From: Pseudomonadota bacterium
GTDB taxonomy: Bacteria; Pseudomonadota; Gammaproteobacteria; Competibacterales; Competibacteraceae
Length of the DNA stretch: 61,911 nt
Reading direction: 5' to 3'
NCBI GenBank assembly: GCA_030917925.1
Contig: JAUPTV010000125.1
Span: forward strand, 1 to 61,911
Shown piece by piece: positions 40,621-51,461 of the stretch (positions are counted from its first letter, which is position 1; every line of letters begins with the position of its first letter). Below the pieces are notes generated by a model, which searched no databases, was not told where the DNA came from, and was given only the letters and a program-made list of their open reading frames with translations. The position numbers were made by a program, and so were the translations under genes.

Positions 40621-43600
40621 ATGACGAGGGGCAAGGCGATGATGCGGAATAGATCAGTTTTGAGTGATAGCGTACAGTTCCAGACCGTGGTTTGGGGTGG
40701 CTTGCTCATTTTTATGGTCGGGCTGTTATGCATACTCGCGCAATGGGGAGCGTCAAGAGGATTTTCACCTGCCCCGTTGATGCATACGACACCCTCCCCT
40801 CTGGCGGATACGACGCCCTCCTCCCGGTTAGAGACGCGCCAAGCTGGCGAGGAAAACCCAAACCTGGCGACATTAGCTTTGCCCTTCATCGCTAACCAGG
40901 GACAAATAGACCCGGCTGTTGCCTTTTATGCGCCGACCTTGACCGGGGCCGTCTATGTGACTCGCTCCGGACAGTTAGTCTATGCCCTGCCGAAAACGGA
41001 TGACGGCGGCTGGACATTAGTTGAGGAAGCAGTCGGAGCAACGCCACAGGTCAGCGCTGGCCCGGCGGCGCAATCTCAGATTAATTATTTCATTGGTAAT
41101 GCCCCGGCCCGCTGGCAGTCGGGGGTATCTACCTATTACAGCATCGAGTTGGGCGAACTGTGGCCGGGAGTGCGGCTGTCGGTGCAGGCGCGGGGTAAGC
41201 AAGTGGAGAAGCTGTTTACCCTCGCACCGGGGGTGAGCGCCGATGCCATTCAGATGCAGGTACGCGGGGCCCAGGGGATGGCAATTGCCGAGGACGGGGC
41301 GTTGCATCTGACCACTGGGCATGGGGCGGTACGATTAACTAAGCCACAAGCTTGGCAGGACTTGGCGGGAGTGCGCCGGGTGGTGGCCGTGACCTATCAA
41401 CGACTGAGCGATAACTGCTATGGCTTCAGATTGGGCGATCATGATCCCCAAGCGCCGGTGGTCATTGATCCGTTATTGCAATCGACCTATCTAGGTGGCA
41501 GCTCATCTGAATGGGGTTATGCCTTGGCAATTGATCCCACTAGCAGCGATGTTTATATTGCTGGCGTGACATCCAGTACCGACTTCCCCGGCACCGCCAG
41601 CGGTGTTCAGCCGAATTCTGGCGGCAGCCAGGATGCCTTTGTGGCGCGACTAAGCGCTGACCTCAAAACTCTTTTGCAGGCCACTTACCTGGGGGGCAGC
41701 GGAGTTGATCCTGGCCTGGCCTTGGCAATCTATCCGGGCACCGCAGAGGTCTATCTTGCTGGCTACACCACCAGCACCGACTTCCCCAGCACCGCCAGCG
41801 GTGCTCAGTCGAGTCATGGCGGCGGTAGTTATGATGCCTTTGTAGCACGGCTGAATGCCAACCTCACGACGCTTCAGGCCACTTACCTCGGGGGCAGCGG
41901 AGGTGATTACGGCCATACTCTGGCGATCGATCCGGCTGGCAAGGTCTATGTCGGTGGCCGGACAACTAGCACCGACTTTCCCGGCACTGCCACTGGTGCC
42001 CAGTCGAGTCATGGCGGAGGCACTTGGGATGCTTTTGTAACGCAGCTAGACGCTAATCTCACCGCTGTTCTCATGAGCACTTACCTGGGTGGTAGTGGAT
42101 CTGAGCAAGGCCATTTTACCTTAGCGCTTCATCCTACTACTGGAGAAGTTTATGTCGGCGGTACTACCGCCAGCGCGGATTTCCCCGGCACCACTAGCAG
42201 TGCTCAATCCAGTTTTGGCGGTGGCACCAGTGATGCCTTTATGGCATGGCTGAATGTTGACCTCACAACTCTTCTGCAGGCCACTTATCTGGGCGGCAGT
42301 GGGGTTGACAGTGGCGAGTCCTCGGATATCGATCCCGCCAGCGGTGATATCTATCTCACCGGCAACACCAACAGCGCGGATTTCCCCGGCACTACTAGCG
42401 GTGCTCAATCCAGTTTTGGCGGGGGCACCAATGATACGTTTATAGCGCGACTGAGCGCTGATCTTATTAACCTCAAACAAGCGACCTACCTAGGCGGCAG
42501 CTTGGCTGACACGATAACGAGTGGTGGAGACCAGTACCATGTGCTAGCGATCCATCCGACTACTGGTGAGGTCTATGTCGGTGGCCAGACCTACAGCGGG
42601 AATTTCCCCGGTAGATCGGGCGGCGCTCAGCCCAGCCTTTCTGGTGTGGTAGACGCTTTCGTGGCGCGGCTGAGTGCGGATCTCACCCTCATCCAACAGG
42701 CTACCTACTTGGGGGGCAGTGACGGAAATGAAGGAAGCATAGCCTTGGCGATCCATCCTACCAACGGCAAGGTCTATGTTGTTGGCCAGACCTCCAGTAC
42801 CGACTTTCCCGGTACGACTGGCGGTGCTCAGCCCAGTAATAGTGGCGGAGGTGACGCCTTCGTAGCATGGCTGTCGCCGAAGTTGGCGGCTGACTCCTAT
42901 CTGACCGTCGCTAAAACCGGCACCGGCACGGGAACCGTGACCACCGGCGGCCTTGAAATTGATTGCGGCGCGACGTGCAGCACCGCTTTCACGGTGGGAA
43001 GCACCGTCACCCTGATTTACGCAGAGGATATTGGCTCCACCTTCGCGGGTTGGGACACCAGCAGCGATCCCGATTGCAGCGATGATAATGTGACGCTCAA
43101 TACGGATGTGACTTGCACAGCCATCTTCAACCATATTCCCACTACCCTGACCGTCACGAACGACCTTGATGATTTATCTGCCGGTTCGTTGCGCAAAACT
43201 ATTGAAGTTGCCGGTTCCAGCGACACCATTCAATTTGACTCCGGTCTGAATGGCCAGACGATTACCCTGTCGGGCCACATTGCAATTGATAAGAACCTCA
43301 CTATCCAGGGACCAGGTTCCGGGCAACTCATCATAGATGGTAATAATGTGGACAAGATTTTCTGGATTAACAGTACCTCTGCGGTGGTGGTTATCGACGG
43401 GCTAACGTTGACCGGAGGTAGCCATAGCTCCGGTGGAGCCATTGATAATTGGACTGGCGGCGGCGGCGATTTAACCCTCAAAAATTGCGTACTGTTTGGC
43501 AACTCGTCATCCGATATCGGCGGCGCGATTGCTAATCTTAACAGGCTGACCATTGATAAGTGCCAGTTGAATAATAACGATGCCTATAGCGACGGCGGCG

Positions 43601-46600
43601 CGATCTACAACTCAGGATCACTTCTTAATATCAAGAATAGTACCCTTTTCGAGAATACTTCGATCAACAATGGCGGCGCGATCTACAGCAGCGGCGGTAT
43701 AGTCACCCTCACGCAAAGCACCCTGTCTGGCAATACCGCCGGGGCTTTTGGCGGCGGTGTGTTCAGCGACCAACAGGTGATGATTAATCAAAGCACTATT
43801 ACCTACAACAATGCAGCGACCGGTGGCGGCATCGCGATTAGTGGTGGAACAGGAACACTCACTCTCGGCAATAGCCTCGTCGCGGGCAATATAGCCGCAA
43901 ATGGCCCGGAAGCTAATATCGATGGGGCATGGAGCGCACAAAACTATAATTTGATAGGCGCTAACGGCAATAGCGGGCTAAGCGGTACGGCGATTCCGAC
44001 AGTGATCTCCCCGGATTTTACGCCGACGGTGGGCATCAGTGCGATCATCGGTACACTAGCGGACAACGGGGGCTTAACATGGACCCATCTACCCCTGTTA
44101 GGCGCTTCGGGCGAGACCGCGATTGATGTTATTACCACCTCATCGTTTACCACCGACCAGCGCGGCTTTCCACGCCCGGTGAACACTAAATACGATATAG
44201 GCGCGGTAGAAGCCAGCGCTGTAACCTCCTTTGAGGTCACGAACCTGAATGACAGCGGTACGGGTTCGTTGCGGCAAACGGTCATCAACGCCAATAATAT
44301 AGCCGGTTCTAATACAATTACGTTCCAAACCGGTTTAACGGGAGTTATCACGCTGACCGGCGGGGCGCTGGATATTACCGATGACCTGACAATTCAGGGA
44401 CCAGGCGCGGGAAGTCTGGCGATTGATGGCGACAGCGCCTCACGGATTTTCACCGTAGGTTCGGGAAAAACGGCTCTCATCGACAGCTTGACCCTCCAGA
44501 ATGGTTTTACTACAGACGTCGCTGGCGGTGGGGCCATTCTCAATAATGGCAATTTGACGATTAGCAATAGCGCCTTCACCAATAATCAGGCTACGCCATC
44601 GAATAGTTTTCTCGGCGGCGGTGCGATTCAGAATTATGGGATTCTGACGGTGACCTACAGCACATTCTCTAACAATACCGCCGTCAGCGGTGGTGCGATT
44701 AACAACGCGATTGGCAGCACAGCGGACCTCCGCAACAGCACGTTTACCAGCAACATTGCTACTCATAACAGCAGCACTGGCGGCGGCGGCGGTATTTTCA
44801 GCCGGGGAACGCTGACGGTTGATTACTGTACCTTTGGCGGGGCTACGGTGGCTAATACCTCTGCCAGTGACGGCGGCGGTTTGTATGTTTGGGAAGGTAG
44901 CGCCACCGTCAAAAACAGCACGATAGCGGACAATACGGCAGCCTGGGGTGGCGGCGGCATAGCGGCTAATAGCGACAGCATCATGGGTATTCTCAACAGC
45001 ACACTGTCGAGCAATATATCCAGTGGCGGCGGCGGGCATGGCGGCGGCGCGATCTGGATTTTTACCGGAGGCGACGTCAAGGTTATTAACAGCACCTTGT
45101 CGGGTAACAGTTCACCGACGAATGTGGGCGGGGCTATTGAAAATTACGGTGCATTGTCGTTCACCAACAGCACCGTGACCAATAATAGCGCCAGTTCTGG
45201 CGGCGGTATTTACCAGAGCGGTGGGACGTTAAAGCTGGGCAATACCTTGGTTGCCGGGAATTCTGCGGCGACAACCCCGGAAATCAGAGTGACCGGAGGA
45301 ACCTTTATCTCTGAGGGCCACAATCTGTTTGGCCAGAATAATGTCGATGGATTGTCTGGCGCAACCCTGGACCCAAGTGACATCATCCCTGGGGTAGGCG
45401 TCTTCATTGGCAATATTATTAACGATTTAGCCAGTAATGGTGGCCCCACCAAAACACATTTACCGCTGCCCGGTGGTCTGGCGGTTAATACGGGTGACGA
45501 CAATCTGGCTAACTTGGCTGGCCTCACCACTGATCAGCGTGGCGAAACCCGTTTTATCAATGAGGTCGAGATCGGTTCTGTTGAAGGCAGTTTTGCCACG
45601 GCATTGGTCATCACTAATCTGGCGGACAGCGGTATTGGCTCCCTGCGCCAGGCTATTCTTGATGCAAATACGGTGGCCGGGGCGAACACGATTACCTTCC
45701 AAACGGGTTTGACCAGCACTATCTTTTTAACCAGCGCGGCGTTGGATATTGACGGTGATCTCACTATCCAAGGTCCAGGTGCCGCAATACTGGCAATCGA
45801 TGGCGGCGGTTCGCCCAGTGGTTCCCAGATTTTTACAGTCAACTCAGCCAGTACGGTTGTCATCGACGGCTTAACTCTACAGAAGGGCTATGGCGTTCAA
45901 GGCGGCGCTGTTTTCAATGAGGGAAACCTGACCATCAGTAATAGCGCTCTGATCAACAATTCAGTGGGAGTAGGTCTCGGGGGCGCTATTAGCAATGCAG
46001 GTGCATTAAGCATCATCAATAGCACCCTGTCCGGCAATTCAGCACAATACGGGGGCGCTATCCAAAATGAGAATAGCGGAGTTGCTACATTGGATATTGT
46101 CAACAGCACCCTGTCCGGCAATTCAGCGGACTACGGCGGTGCCATCTATAGTGTTGAGACACTGGATATTAGCAATACCACGTTGTCCGGTAACACCTCA
46201 GCAATTGCCGGCGGTGCCATTTATAACGCTGGCGCGTTGAATGTGATCAATAGCACCCTATCGGGTAATTCATCAGGGAGTGGTGGAGGCATTGCCGGCG
46301 GTGGACCGATCACCATCATTAATAGCACGGTGGTGAATAACTCGGCGTCAATCGGTGGTGGGGGTATTTACTACACTCCTGTTTCCGATTCCTTGCAACT
46401 GGCTAATAGCTTGGTGGCCGGAAATATCAACGGTGAAATCTTTGTTGATTTTGGGGCTACGCTCAACTCACTGGGTCATAATGTATTCGGCGTAAGCAGC
46501 AATAACGGGATCTCCGGCACGGGCGTCATAAATCAATTGCCCAGCGATATCACCCCATCCGTAACGCTTGCCGCGATTGTTGCTGCGCTGACCAATAACG

Positions 46601-47679
46601 GCGGCCCCACACAGACTCATGCCTTGATCACGGACAGTCCAGCGATCAATGCGGGCGACAATACACAGACCACAGCCGCCGGTTTGACCACCGACCAGCG
46701 TGGCGCAGGCTTCCTGCGTATCCAGCCCGCCATTGGCGCGGTCGATATTGGCGCTTATGAAGAGCAGATGGTCAATCCGATCAATGGCGTATGCGGCGCG
46801 GCGGCAGGCCAGACCTTGAACAGCCCGCCGGGCAGCGATTTATGCCTGACCGGTACGCCCTCGTCAGTCACGACCAACCCCGGAACCTTCGATTGGAGTT
46901 GCACCGGGACGAACGGCGGAACTACCGTGGCCTGTAGTGCGCTGCGCGGCTATACCGTGACCGCGACAGCCGGTACCAACGGCGCGATCCGTCCGGCGTC
47001 GCAAGTGATTGCAGCAGGCCAGCAGGCCAGGCTCAACCTCAAGCCCCGGAAGGGCTATATCGCCACGGTATCCGGTTGCGCGGGCACGCTGACCGCCAAC
47101 CTCTACACCACTGCGCCGATCAGCGCTGACTGTGAAGTAACGGCGACTTTTGGTAACGAACCCTATCCATTGTTGGTGACGGTCAGTCCGGGCGGCAAGG
47201 TGACCAGCGACCCGGCAGGGATTGACTGCGGCGCGGACTGTCGCCAAACCTACGTTCAGGGCACGAGCGTGACGCTGACGGCGACTCCGGATCCCGACGC
47301 CTTGTTCTCGGTGTGGAGCGGGGCCTGTGTGGGGGCCAATCCGGTCTGCACCGTAACCATGAGCGCCGCCAAAAATGCGGTCGCGACGTTTGAATTAATC
47401 GCCGACACCCCGCAGCGATTGACGGTGGCGCAAATCGGGGTGGGATCAGGGCGCATTGTCAGTACGCCAGCGGGCATTGATTGTGGAAGCGATTGCTGGG
47501 AAGACTACGCATTCGGGACGACTGTGACGCTGATCGCTGAACCGGAGGCAGGATCAACCTTTGGCGGCTGGCTGGGGTCCTCCTGCAGTGGGCAAGGCCC
47601 CTGTCAAGTGACGATGGATCACAGTCGGGCGGTGACCGCGACATTCAACCTGGCTGCCTCTCATACTTTTTCTCAATAG
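40621..47679 (+). CDS. Giant SBBP-propeller / beta-helix repeat protein
   Basis: Predicted exported protein of 2352 residues. It has an N-terminal membrane anchor or long signal (VVWGGLLIFMVGLLCILAQW) and a DUF7948-like domain (PFIANQGQIDPAVAFYAPT). About seven SBBP repeats (about 285-757) follow, typified by ATYLGGSGVD and VYVGGTT. Next are an InlB-like repeat and three beta-helix modules (about 841-1200, 1201-1659, 1660-2050), each starting NLxDSGxGSLRQ and ending NGGxTxTH...TDQRG. Three Cys-containing beta-grasp repeats end the protein. No sortase, PEP-CTERM or autotransporter end is visible. It is likely a surface adhesin or matrix protein. GAGGA precedes the ATG. Confidence 0.9.
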   Translation: MTRGKAMMRNRSVLSDSVQFQTVVWGGLLIFMVGLLCILAQWGASRGFSPAPLMHTTPSPLADTTPSSRLETRQAGEENPNLATLALPFIANQGQIDPAVAFYAPTLTGAVYVTRSGQLVYALPKTDDGGWTLVEEAVGATPQVSAGPAAQSQINYFIGNAPARWQSGVSTYYSIELGELWPGVRLSVQARGKQVEKLFTLAPGVSADAIQMQVRGAQGMAIAEDGALHLTTGHGAVRLTKPQAWQDLAGVRRVVAVTYQRLSDNCYGFRLGDHDPQAPVVIDPLLQSTYLGGSSSEWGYALAIDPTSSDVYIAGVTSSTDFPGTASGVQPNSGGSQDAFVARLSADLKTLLQATYLGGSGVDPGLALAIYPGTAEVYLAGYTTSTDFPSTASGAQSSHGGGSYDAFVARLNANLTTLQATYLGGSGGDYGHTLAIDPAGKVYVGGRTTSTDFPGTATGAQSSHGGGTWDAFVTQLDANLTAVLMSTYLGGSGSEQGHFTLALHPTTGEVYVGGTTASADFPGTTSSAQSSFGGGTSDAFMAWLNVDLTTLLQATYLGGSGVDSGESSDIDPASGDIYLTGNTNSADFPGTTSGAQSSFGGGTNDTFIARLSADLINLKQATYLGGSLADTITSGGDQYHVLAIHPTTGEVYVGGQTYSGNFPGRSGGAQPSLSGVVDAFVARLSADLTLIQQATYLGGSDGNEGSIALAIHPTNGKVYVVGQTSSTDFPGTTGGAQPSNSGGGDAFVAWLSPKLAADSYLTVAKTGTGTGTVTTGGLEIDCGATCSTAFTVGSTVTLIYAEDIGSTFAGWDTSSDPDCSDDNVTLNTDVTCTAIFNHIPTTLTVTNDLDDLSAGSLRKTIEVAGSSDTIQFDSGLNGQTITLSGHIAIDKNLTIQGPGSGQLIIDGNNVDKIFWINSTSAVVVIDGLTLTGGSHSSGGAIDNWTGGGGDLTLKNCVLFGNSSSDIGGAIANLNRLTIDKCQLNNNDAYSDGGAIYNSGSLLNIKNSTLFENTSINNGGAIYSSGGIVTLTQSTLSGNTAGAFGGGVFSDQQVMINQSTITYNNAATGGGIAISGGTGTLTLGNSLVAGNIAANGPEANIDGAWSAQNYNLIGANGNSGLSGTAIPTVISPDFTPTVGISAIIGTLADNGGLTWTHLPLLGASGETAIDVITTSSFTTDQRGFPRPVNTKYDIGAVEASAVTSFEVTNLNDSGTGSLRQTVINANNIAGSNTITFQTGLTGVITLTGGALDITDDLTIQGPGAGSLAIDGDSASRIFTVGSGKTALIDSLTLQNGFTTDVAGGGAILNNGNLTISNSAFTNNQATPSNSFLGGGAIQNYGILTVTYSTFSNNTAVSGGAINNAIGSTADLRNSTFTSNIATHNSSTGGGGGIFSRGTLTVDYCTFGGATVANTSASDGGGLYVWEGSATVKNSTIADNTAAWGGGGIAANSDSIMGILNSTLSSNISSGGGGHGGGAIWIFTGGDVKVINSTLSGNSSPTNVGGAIENYGALSFTNSTVTNNSASSGGGIYQSGGTLKLGNTLVAGNSAATTPEIRVTGGTFISEGHNLFGQNNVDGLSGATLDPSDIIPGVGVFIGNIINDLASNGGPTKTHLPLPGGLAVNTGDDNLANLAGLTTDQRGETRFINEVEIGSVEGSFATALVITNLADSGIGSLRQAILDANTVAGANTITFQTGLTSTIFLTSAALDIDGDLTIQGPGAAILAIDGGGSPSGSQIFTVNSASTVVIDGLTLQKGYGVQGGAVFNEGNLTISNSALINNSVGVGLGGAISNAGALSIINSTLSGNSAQYGGAIQNENSGVATLDIVNSTLSGNSADYGGAIYSVETLDISNTTLSGNTSAIAGGAIYNAGALNVINSTLSGNSSGSGGGIAGGGPITIINSTVVNNSASIGGGGIYYTPVSDSLQLANSLVAGNINGEIFVDFGATLNSLGHNVFGVSSNNGISGTGVINQLPSDITPSVTLAAIVAALTNNGGPTQTHALITDSPAINAGDNTQTTAAGLTTDQRGAGFLRIQPAIGAVDIGAYEEQMVNPINGVCGAAAGQTLNSPPGSDLCLTGTPSSVTTNPGTFDWSCTGTNGGTTVACSALRGYTVTATAGTNGAIRPASQVIAAGQQARLNLKPRKGYIATVSGCAGTLTANLYTTAPISADCEVTATFGNEPYPLLVTVSPGGKVTSDPAGIDCGADCRQTYVQGTSVTLTATPDPDALFSVWSGACVGANPVCTVTMSAAKNAVATFELIADTPQRLTVAQIGVGSGRIVSTPAGIDCGSDCWEDYAFGTTVTLIAEPEAGSTFGGWLGSSCSGQGPCQVTMDHSRAVTATFNLAASHTFSQ
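41467..42890 (+). repeat. SBBP tandem repeats within the giant gene
   Basis: About seven in-frame units of roughly 180-200 bp. Each encodes an ATYLGGS strand, a LAIDPT-type turn, VYVGGxT and STDFPGT. Units share many identical stretches, so they are prone to recombination and to assembly error. They should fold as a beta-propeller. Confidence 0.85.
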
Positions 47680-47752
47680 ATTCTGAACCTTTTTTCCCTT
47701 GGGCGGCCTGGGCGGTTCATCGGTTTTTCAGGGTTAAACCTGAGAATCGGTA

Positions 47753-49063
47753 TCAGAACACGGGCCGCAAATCCATCACCCGTTTTGCCTTACCTTCCGA
47801 AACCGGCAGGCTGCCGGGTTCATACAGTTCAACCACGGGCTTGACCAGAACTGCTGAACGCAATAACTCGCTGATCCGCTCCCGCAGGTCGTCCAGCGTA
47901 GCGCGATGACCAGTGAACCAGCGCGCCTCAATTTCGGTCTTGACGATCAACCGATCCAGCGATCCGCGTTTTTCCAGTTGGATCAGGTAATTGGAGCCAA
48001 CTTCCGGGGTTTTCATCAACAGATCTTCAATCTGGGACGGGAAGACATTCACGCCGTTGATAATCAGCATATCGTCGCTGCGGCCGGTGAGGCGCGCCAA
48101 CCGACGATGACTGCGTCCACAGGCGCAGTGGCCACTGACCAGGTGGGAAAGATCGCGGGTGCGATAGCGCAGCAAGGGCGTCGCCTGCCGCTGCAAGGTG
48201 GTCATCACGATTTCGCCGGTTTCCCCTTCAGCCAGCGGTTGCAGAGTGTGAGGGTTGATGACTTCCAGAAAGTAGGCGTCTTCCCAGAGATGCAAGCCGG
48301 TTTTATACAGGCACTCAAACGCCACGCCGGGACCGTTCATTTCACTGAGACCGTAGGAATTATAGGCCTCGATGCGCAGCAGGCTTTCAATCTTGCGGCG
48401 GGTTTCCTCGGAATGCGGCTCAGCACCGATGAAGGCTTTGCGCAGGCCGAGTTGATCCGGGCCAATGCCTTCCCCAGCCAGCACCGCTTGCAAGTGCAAT
48501 AAATAGCTGGGCGTGGCGTGAACCACCGAGGTCTGAAAATTCCGCATTAACTGGACCTGGCGACCGGTGTTGCCGGAACTGGCAGGAATCACCAGCATCC
48601 CCACCCGTTCGGCCCCGTAGTGCAGGCCCAATCCGCCGGTGAACAGCCCGTAATTCGTCATATTTTGAAACACGTCGCGGCGAGTTGCCCCGGTCGCTGT
48701 GATGCAGCGGGCCACCAACTCGGTCCAGTGGTCGATATCGCGCTGGGTGTGATAAATCACCGTGGGCATACCAGTAGTGCCGCTGGAGGTGTGCAAACGC
48801 ACGACCTGTTCCCGATCAACAGCGAGCAGACCGTCGGGGTAAGCGTCGCGCAAATCGTCCTTGGTGGTATAGGGCAGGTTACGCACATCGCGCAGGCTGG
48901 TGATATCGTCCGGGCGGGTCAGCCCCACATCAGCCAGTCGCCGCTGATAAAATGGCGTCTTTAGCGCCCAAGCGATGGTCTTGCGTAGATGGGCGAGTTG
49001 CAGGCGCTCCAGCGCTTCACGCTCCATAAATTCAATCGCTGGGTTCCAGACCGGTACGTTCAT
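47753..49063 (-). CDS. paaK: Phenylacetate-CoA ligase
   Basis: AMP-forming ligase converting phenylacetate, ATP and CoA to phenylacetyl-CoA. It has 436 residues from ATG 49063 (MNVPVWNPAIEFMEREAL), the normal family length; an in-frame extension to 49255 has no similarity. The ATP-binding motif is LHTSSGTTGMPTVIYHT, with YGLSEMNGPGVAFEC, YRTRDLSHLV and the hinge GRSDDMLIINGVNVFPSQIE following. No other paa catabolic gene lies nearby, so a role in amino-acid fermentation or aryl-acid salvage is possible. Confidence 0.93.
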   Translation of the reverse strand: MNVPVWNPAIEFMEREALERLQLAHLRKTIAWALKTPFYQRRLADVGLTRPDDITSLRDVRNLPYTTKDDLRDAYPDGLLAVDREQVVRLHTSSGTTGMPTVIYHTQRDIDHWTELVARCITATGATRRDVFQNMTNYGLFTGGLGLHYGAERVGMLVIPASSGNTGRQVQLMRNFQTSVVHATPSYLLHLQAVLAGEGIGPDQLGLRKAFIGAEPHSEETRRKIESLLRIEAYNSYGLSEMNGPGVAFECLYKTGLHLWEDAYFLEVINPHTLQPLAEGETGEIVMTTLQRQATPLLRYRTRDLSHLVSGHCACGRSHRRLARLTGRSDDMLIINGVNVFPSQIEDLLMKTPEVGSNYLIQLEKRGSLDRLIVKTEIEARWFTGHRATLDDLRERISELLRSAVLVKPVVELYEPGSLPVSEGKAKRVMDLRPVF

Positions 49064-49434
49064 GCCTGATGTTCTCTGCATAGGGTTTTCGGGTGATTTT
49101 GGCCGGGATACGCCGCTGCTGGCGATGCTTGAAGAGGCTTTATTGACAAGGAATGGTAGCATGATGCGCTGTACTTTCGCCGCCATTAACGCCCTGGAGT
49201 CCTCAGTTTCCATGCCTCGTCTGCTACGGATTGCTGTACTCAAAACTGCTGACAAAGTGCAAGATCATCCCATGCTGCATAGCAGAACGGGTTGACAAGG
49301 GGTATGGCAAGCTTCAATATGCTGCGCTTAAATTAACTGGAATTTTCCGGTTTCCGGGGCTGAACAGGGCGTCAAAACCCTGTATTTCCCACCCGCGAGT
49401 TTGGTGATTTTTATTCGCGGCGCAAGACCTGTTA
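49064..49434. other. Intergenic region between paaK and phaA
   Basis: No credible gene is visible. A short inverted repeat, ACAGGG-N8-CCCTGT, lies at about 49363-49382. The region must hold both the paaK promoter (minus strand) and the upstream part of the pha promoter; only the latter is recognisable. Confidence 0.5.
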
Positions 49435-49465
49435 TTGACTTCAAAAATGCTATCCCAACAATAAT
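49435..49465 (+). promoter_or_regulatory. Probable promoter of the phaAB operon
   Basis: TTGACT at 49435-49440 and AATAAT at 49460-49465 could form a sigma-70 promoter, though the 19-nt spacing is slightly long. A GGAGG ribosome site lies at about 49480-49484, before the phaA ATG. Confidence 0.45.
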
Positions 49466-49492
49466 GTTAAAAACTTTCTGGAGGTTAACCTG

Positions 49493-50674
49493 ATGGAAGA
49501 CGTGGTCATCGTCGCTGCGGCCCGCACCGCGATTGGCAACTTCATGGGTTCTCTTTCGACCATCCCCGCCAACGTGCTGGGTGCCCGGATCATCCAGGCG
49601 CTGTTGCAGAAAACTGGCATCCAGCCGAATCAGATCGATGAAGTCATTCTGGGTCAGGTACTAACTGCCGGTACGGGTCAAAATCCCGCCCGCACCTCGG
49701 CATTGAACGCCGGCCTGCCTATCGAAGTTCCCTGCCTGAATATCAATAAAGTGTGCGGCAGCGGCCTGAAAGCCGTGCATCTCGCTTATCAATCCATTCG
49801 CGATGAAGACAACCGGATTGTCATTGCCGGGGGCCAGGAAAACATGAGTCTCGCGCCGCACCTGCTGCTCGGCTCGCGGCGCGGTACGACCATGGGCGAC
49901 GCCAAACTGGTGGATTCGATGCTCAGCGAAGGTCTGCTCTGCGCCATCAATCATTACCACATGGGCATTACCGCCGAAAATATTGCGGCGCAATGGGACA
50001 TCTCCCGTGAGGAGCAGGATGCCTTTGCCGCCTCCTCCCAGGCGAAGGCGGTTGCCGCGATCAGCGCCGGCCGCTTCAAGGATGAAATCACGCCCATTGA
50101 AATCCCCCAGCGCAAGGGCAACCCCCTGGTGTTTGACACCGACGAGTTTCCCCGCGCCAACACCACGGCTGACAATCTGGCGAAATTGCGCCCGGCGTTC
50201 AAGCAGGATGGCAGTATTACCGCCGGCAATGCGTCCGGGATCAATGATGGCGCGGCGATGGTCGTGGTTATGGCCGCCAGCGCTGCGCGTGAACTCGGTC
50301 TGCAGCCGTTGGCCCGCATCGTGGCCTACGCCAAGGCCGGCGTTGACCCGAAAATCATGGGGACCGGCCCGATTCCGGCCTCCCGCGTCTGCCTGAAAAA
50401 GGCGGGCTGGACCGTCGATCAACTCGATTTGGTCGAATCCAATGAAGCCTTCGCCGCCCAGGCCATTTCCGTGAATCGTGAAATGGGCTGGGATACCGGC
50501 AAAGTCAATGTCAACGGCGGCGCCATTGCCCTGGGTCACCCGATCGGCGCTTCCGGCTGCCGGATTCTGGTGAGTCTGTTGCATGAAATGACGCGCCGGG
50601 ACGCCAAAAAGGGTCTTGCGACCCTGTGCATCGGCGGCGGTCAGGGCGTTGCGCTGGCCGTCGAACGCGATTAA
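49493..50674 (+). CDS. phaA: Acetyl-CoA acetyltransferase (beta-ketothiolase)
   Basis: Condenses two acetyl-CoA to acetoacetyl-CoA, the first step of PHB synthesis; 393 residues, the usual length. The active-site Cys lies in [11 protein letters not shown] (near 88). The catalytic His and Cys are in [18 protein letters not shown] and LCIGGGQG. A strong ribosome site precedes the start. It is 34 nt from phaB and certainly part of the same transcript. Confidence 0.96.
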   Translation: MEDVVIVAAARTAIGNFMGSLSTIPANVLGARIIQALLQKTGIQPNQIDEVILGQVLTAGTGQNPARTSALNAGLPIEVPCLNINKVCGSGLKAVHLAYQSIRDEDNRIVIAGGQENMSLAPHLLLGSRRGTTMGDAKLVDSMLSEGLLCAINHYHMGITAENIAAQWDISREEQDAFAASSQAKAVAAISAGRFKDEITPIEIPQRKGNPLVFDTDEFPRANTTADNLAKLRPAFKQDGSITAGNASGINDGAAMVVVMAASAARELGLQPLARIVAYAKAGVDPKIMGTGPIPASRVCLKKAGWTVDQLDLVESNEAFAAQAISVNREMGWDTGKVNVNGGAIALGHPIGASGCRILVSLLHEMTRRDAKKGLATLCIGGGQGVALAVERD

Positions 50675-50708
50675 TCATAACCACACATAAATCTGAGGAG
50701 AGTTTCTG

Positions 50709-51452
50709 ATGTCTCGAGTTGCAGTCGTTACTGGTGGTATCGGTGGGTTGGGCACGGCCATGTGCAAGGCACTGGCGGAACAAGGTCGTCAGCCGGTCGC
50801 AGTGGACTATAACGGTCTGAGCGCCGAAGCCGTCGACAAGTGGAAAGCCGCCCGCCAGGCCGAAGGTCTGGATATCCCGGTTTATCTGGCCGATGTGACC
50901 AGCTTTGAATCCTGCGCCGAAGTGTGCAAGAAGATCGAAGCGGAAGTCGGCCCCATTGAAATCCTGGTCAACAATGCCGGCATCACCCGGGACTCCATGT
51001 TCCACAAGATGACCCCGGAACAGTGGGATCAGGTGATCAAGACCAACCTGTACAGCCTGTTCAATATGACCAAGCAGGTCTATGAAGGCATGGTCGCGCG
51101 GGGCTGGGGCCGGATCATCAATATTGCTTCGGTGAATGGCCTCCGGGGTCAGGCTGGCCAGAGCAACTATTCCGCCACCAAGTCGGCGGTCTACGGCTTT
51201 AACAAGGCACTGGCGCAGGAATGCGTCAAGAAGGGCGTGACGGTCAACTCCATTTCGCCGGGCTACATCGGTACGGAAATGGTGCGGGCCATTCGCGAAG
51301 ATGTCCTGCAAAAAGTGATCGCTGGCATTCCAGCCAACCGGTTGGGCGAACCCTCCGAGATCGCCCGCACGGTGACGTTCCTGGCGGCGGACGATGCCGG
51401 CTACATCACCGGCGAAGACATCACCGTCAACGGCGGCCTGTACTACCACTAA
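50709..51452 (+). CDS. phaB: Acetoacetyl-CoA reductase
   Basis: NADPH-dependent short-chain dehydrogenase of 247 residues producing (R)-3-hydroxybutyryl-CoA. The cofactor motif near the N-terminus is VTGGIGGLGTAMCKAL. The catalytic Ser/Tyr/Lys lie in IINIASVNG and QSNYSATKSAVYGF. GFNKALAQECVKKGVTVNSI and SPGYIGTEMVRAI are characteristic of PhaB. GAGGAG lies upstream of the start. A strong hairpin follows the stop. Confidence 0.96.
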   Translation: MSRVAVVTGGIGGLGTAMCKALAEQGRQPVAVDYNGLSAEAVDKWKAARQAEGLDIPVYLADVTSFESCAEVCKKIEAEVGPIEILVNNAGITRDSMFHKMTPEQWDQVIKTNLYSLFNMTKQVYEGMVARGWGRIINIASVNGLRGQAGQSNYSATKSAVYGFNKALAQECVKKGVTVNSISPGYIGTEMVRAIREDVLQKVIAGIPANRLGEPSEIARTVTFLAADDAGYITGEDITVNGGLYYH

Positions 51453-51461
51453 GTCCTGAAC

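Noticed and set aside
41467-42890. Periodic repeats considered as non-coding satellite or CRISPR
   Set aside because: They are in-frame SBBP protein repeats with codon-level variation.
49661-50584. 307-codon minus-strand frame opposite phaA
   Set aside because: Antisense to a highly conserved thiolase; Gly/His/Arg-rich shadow.
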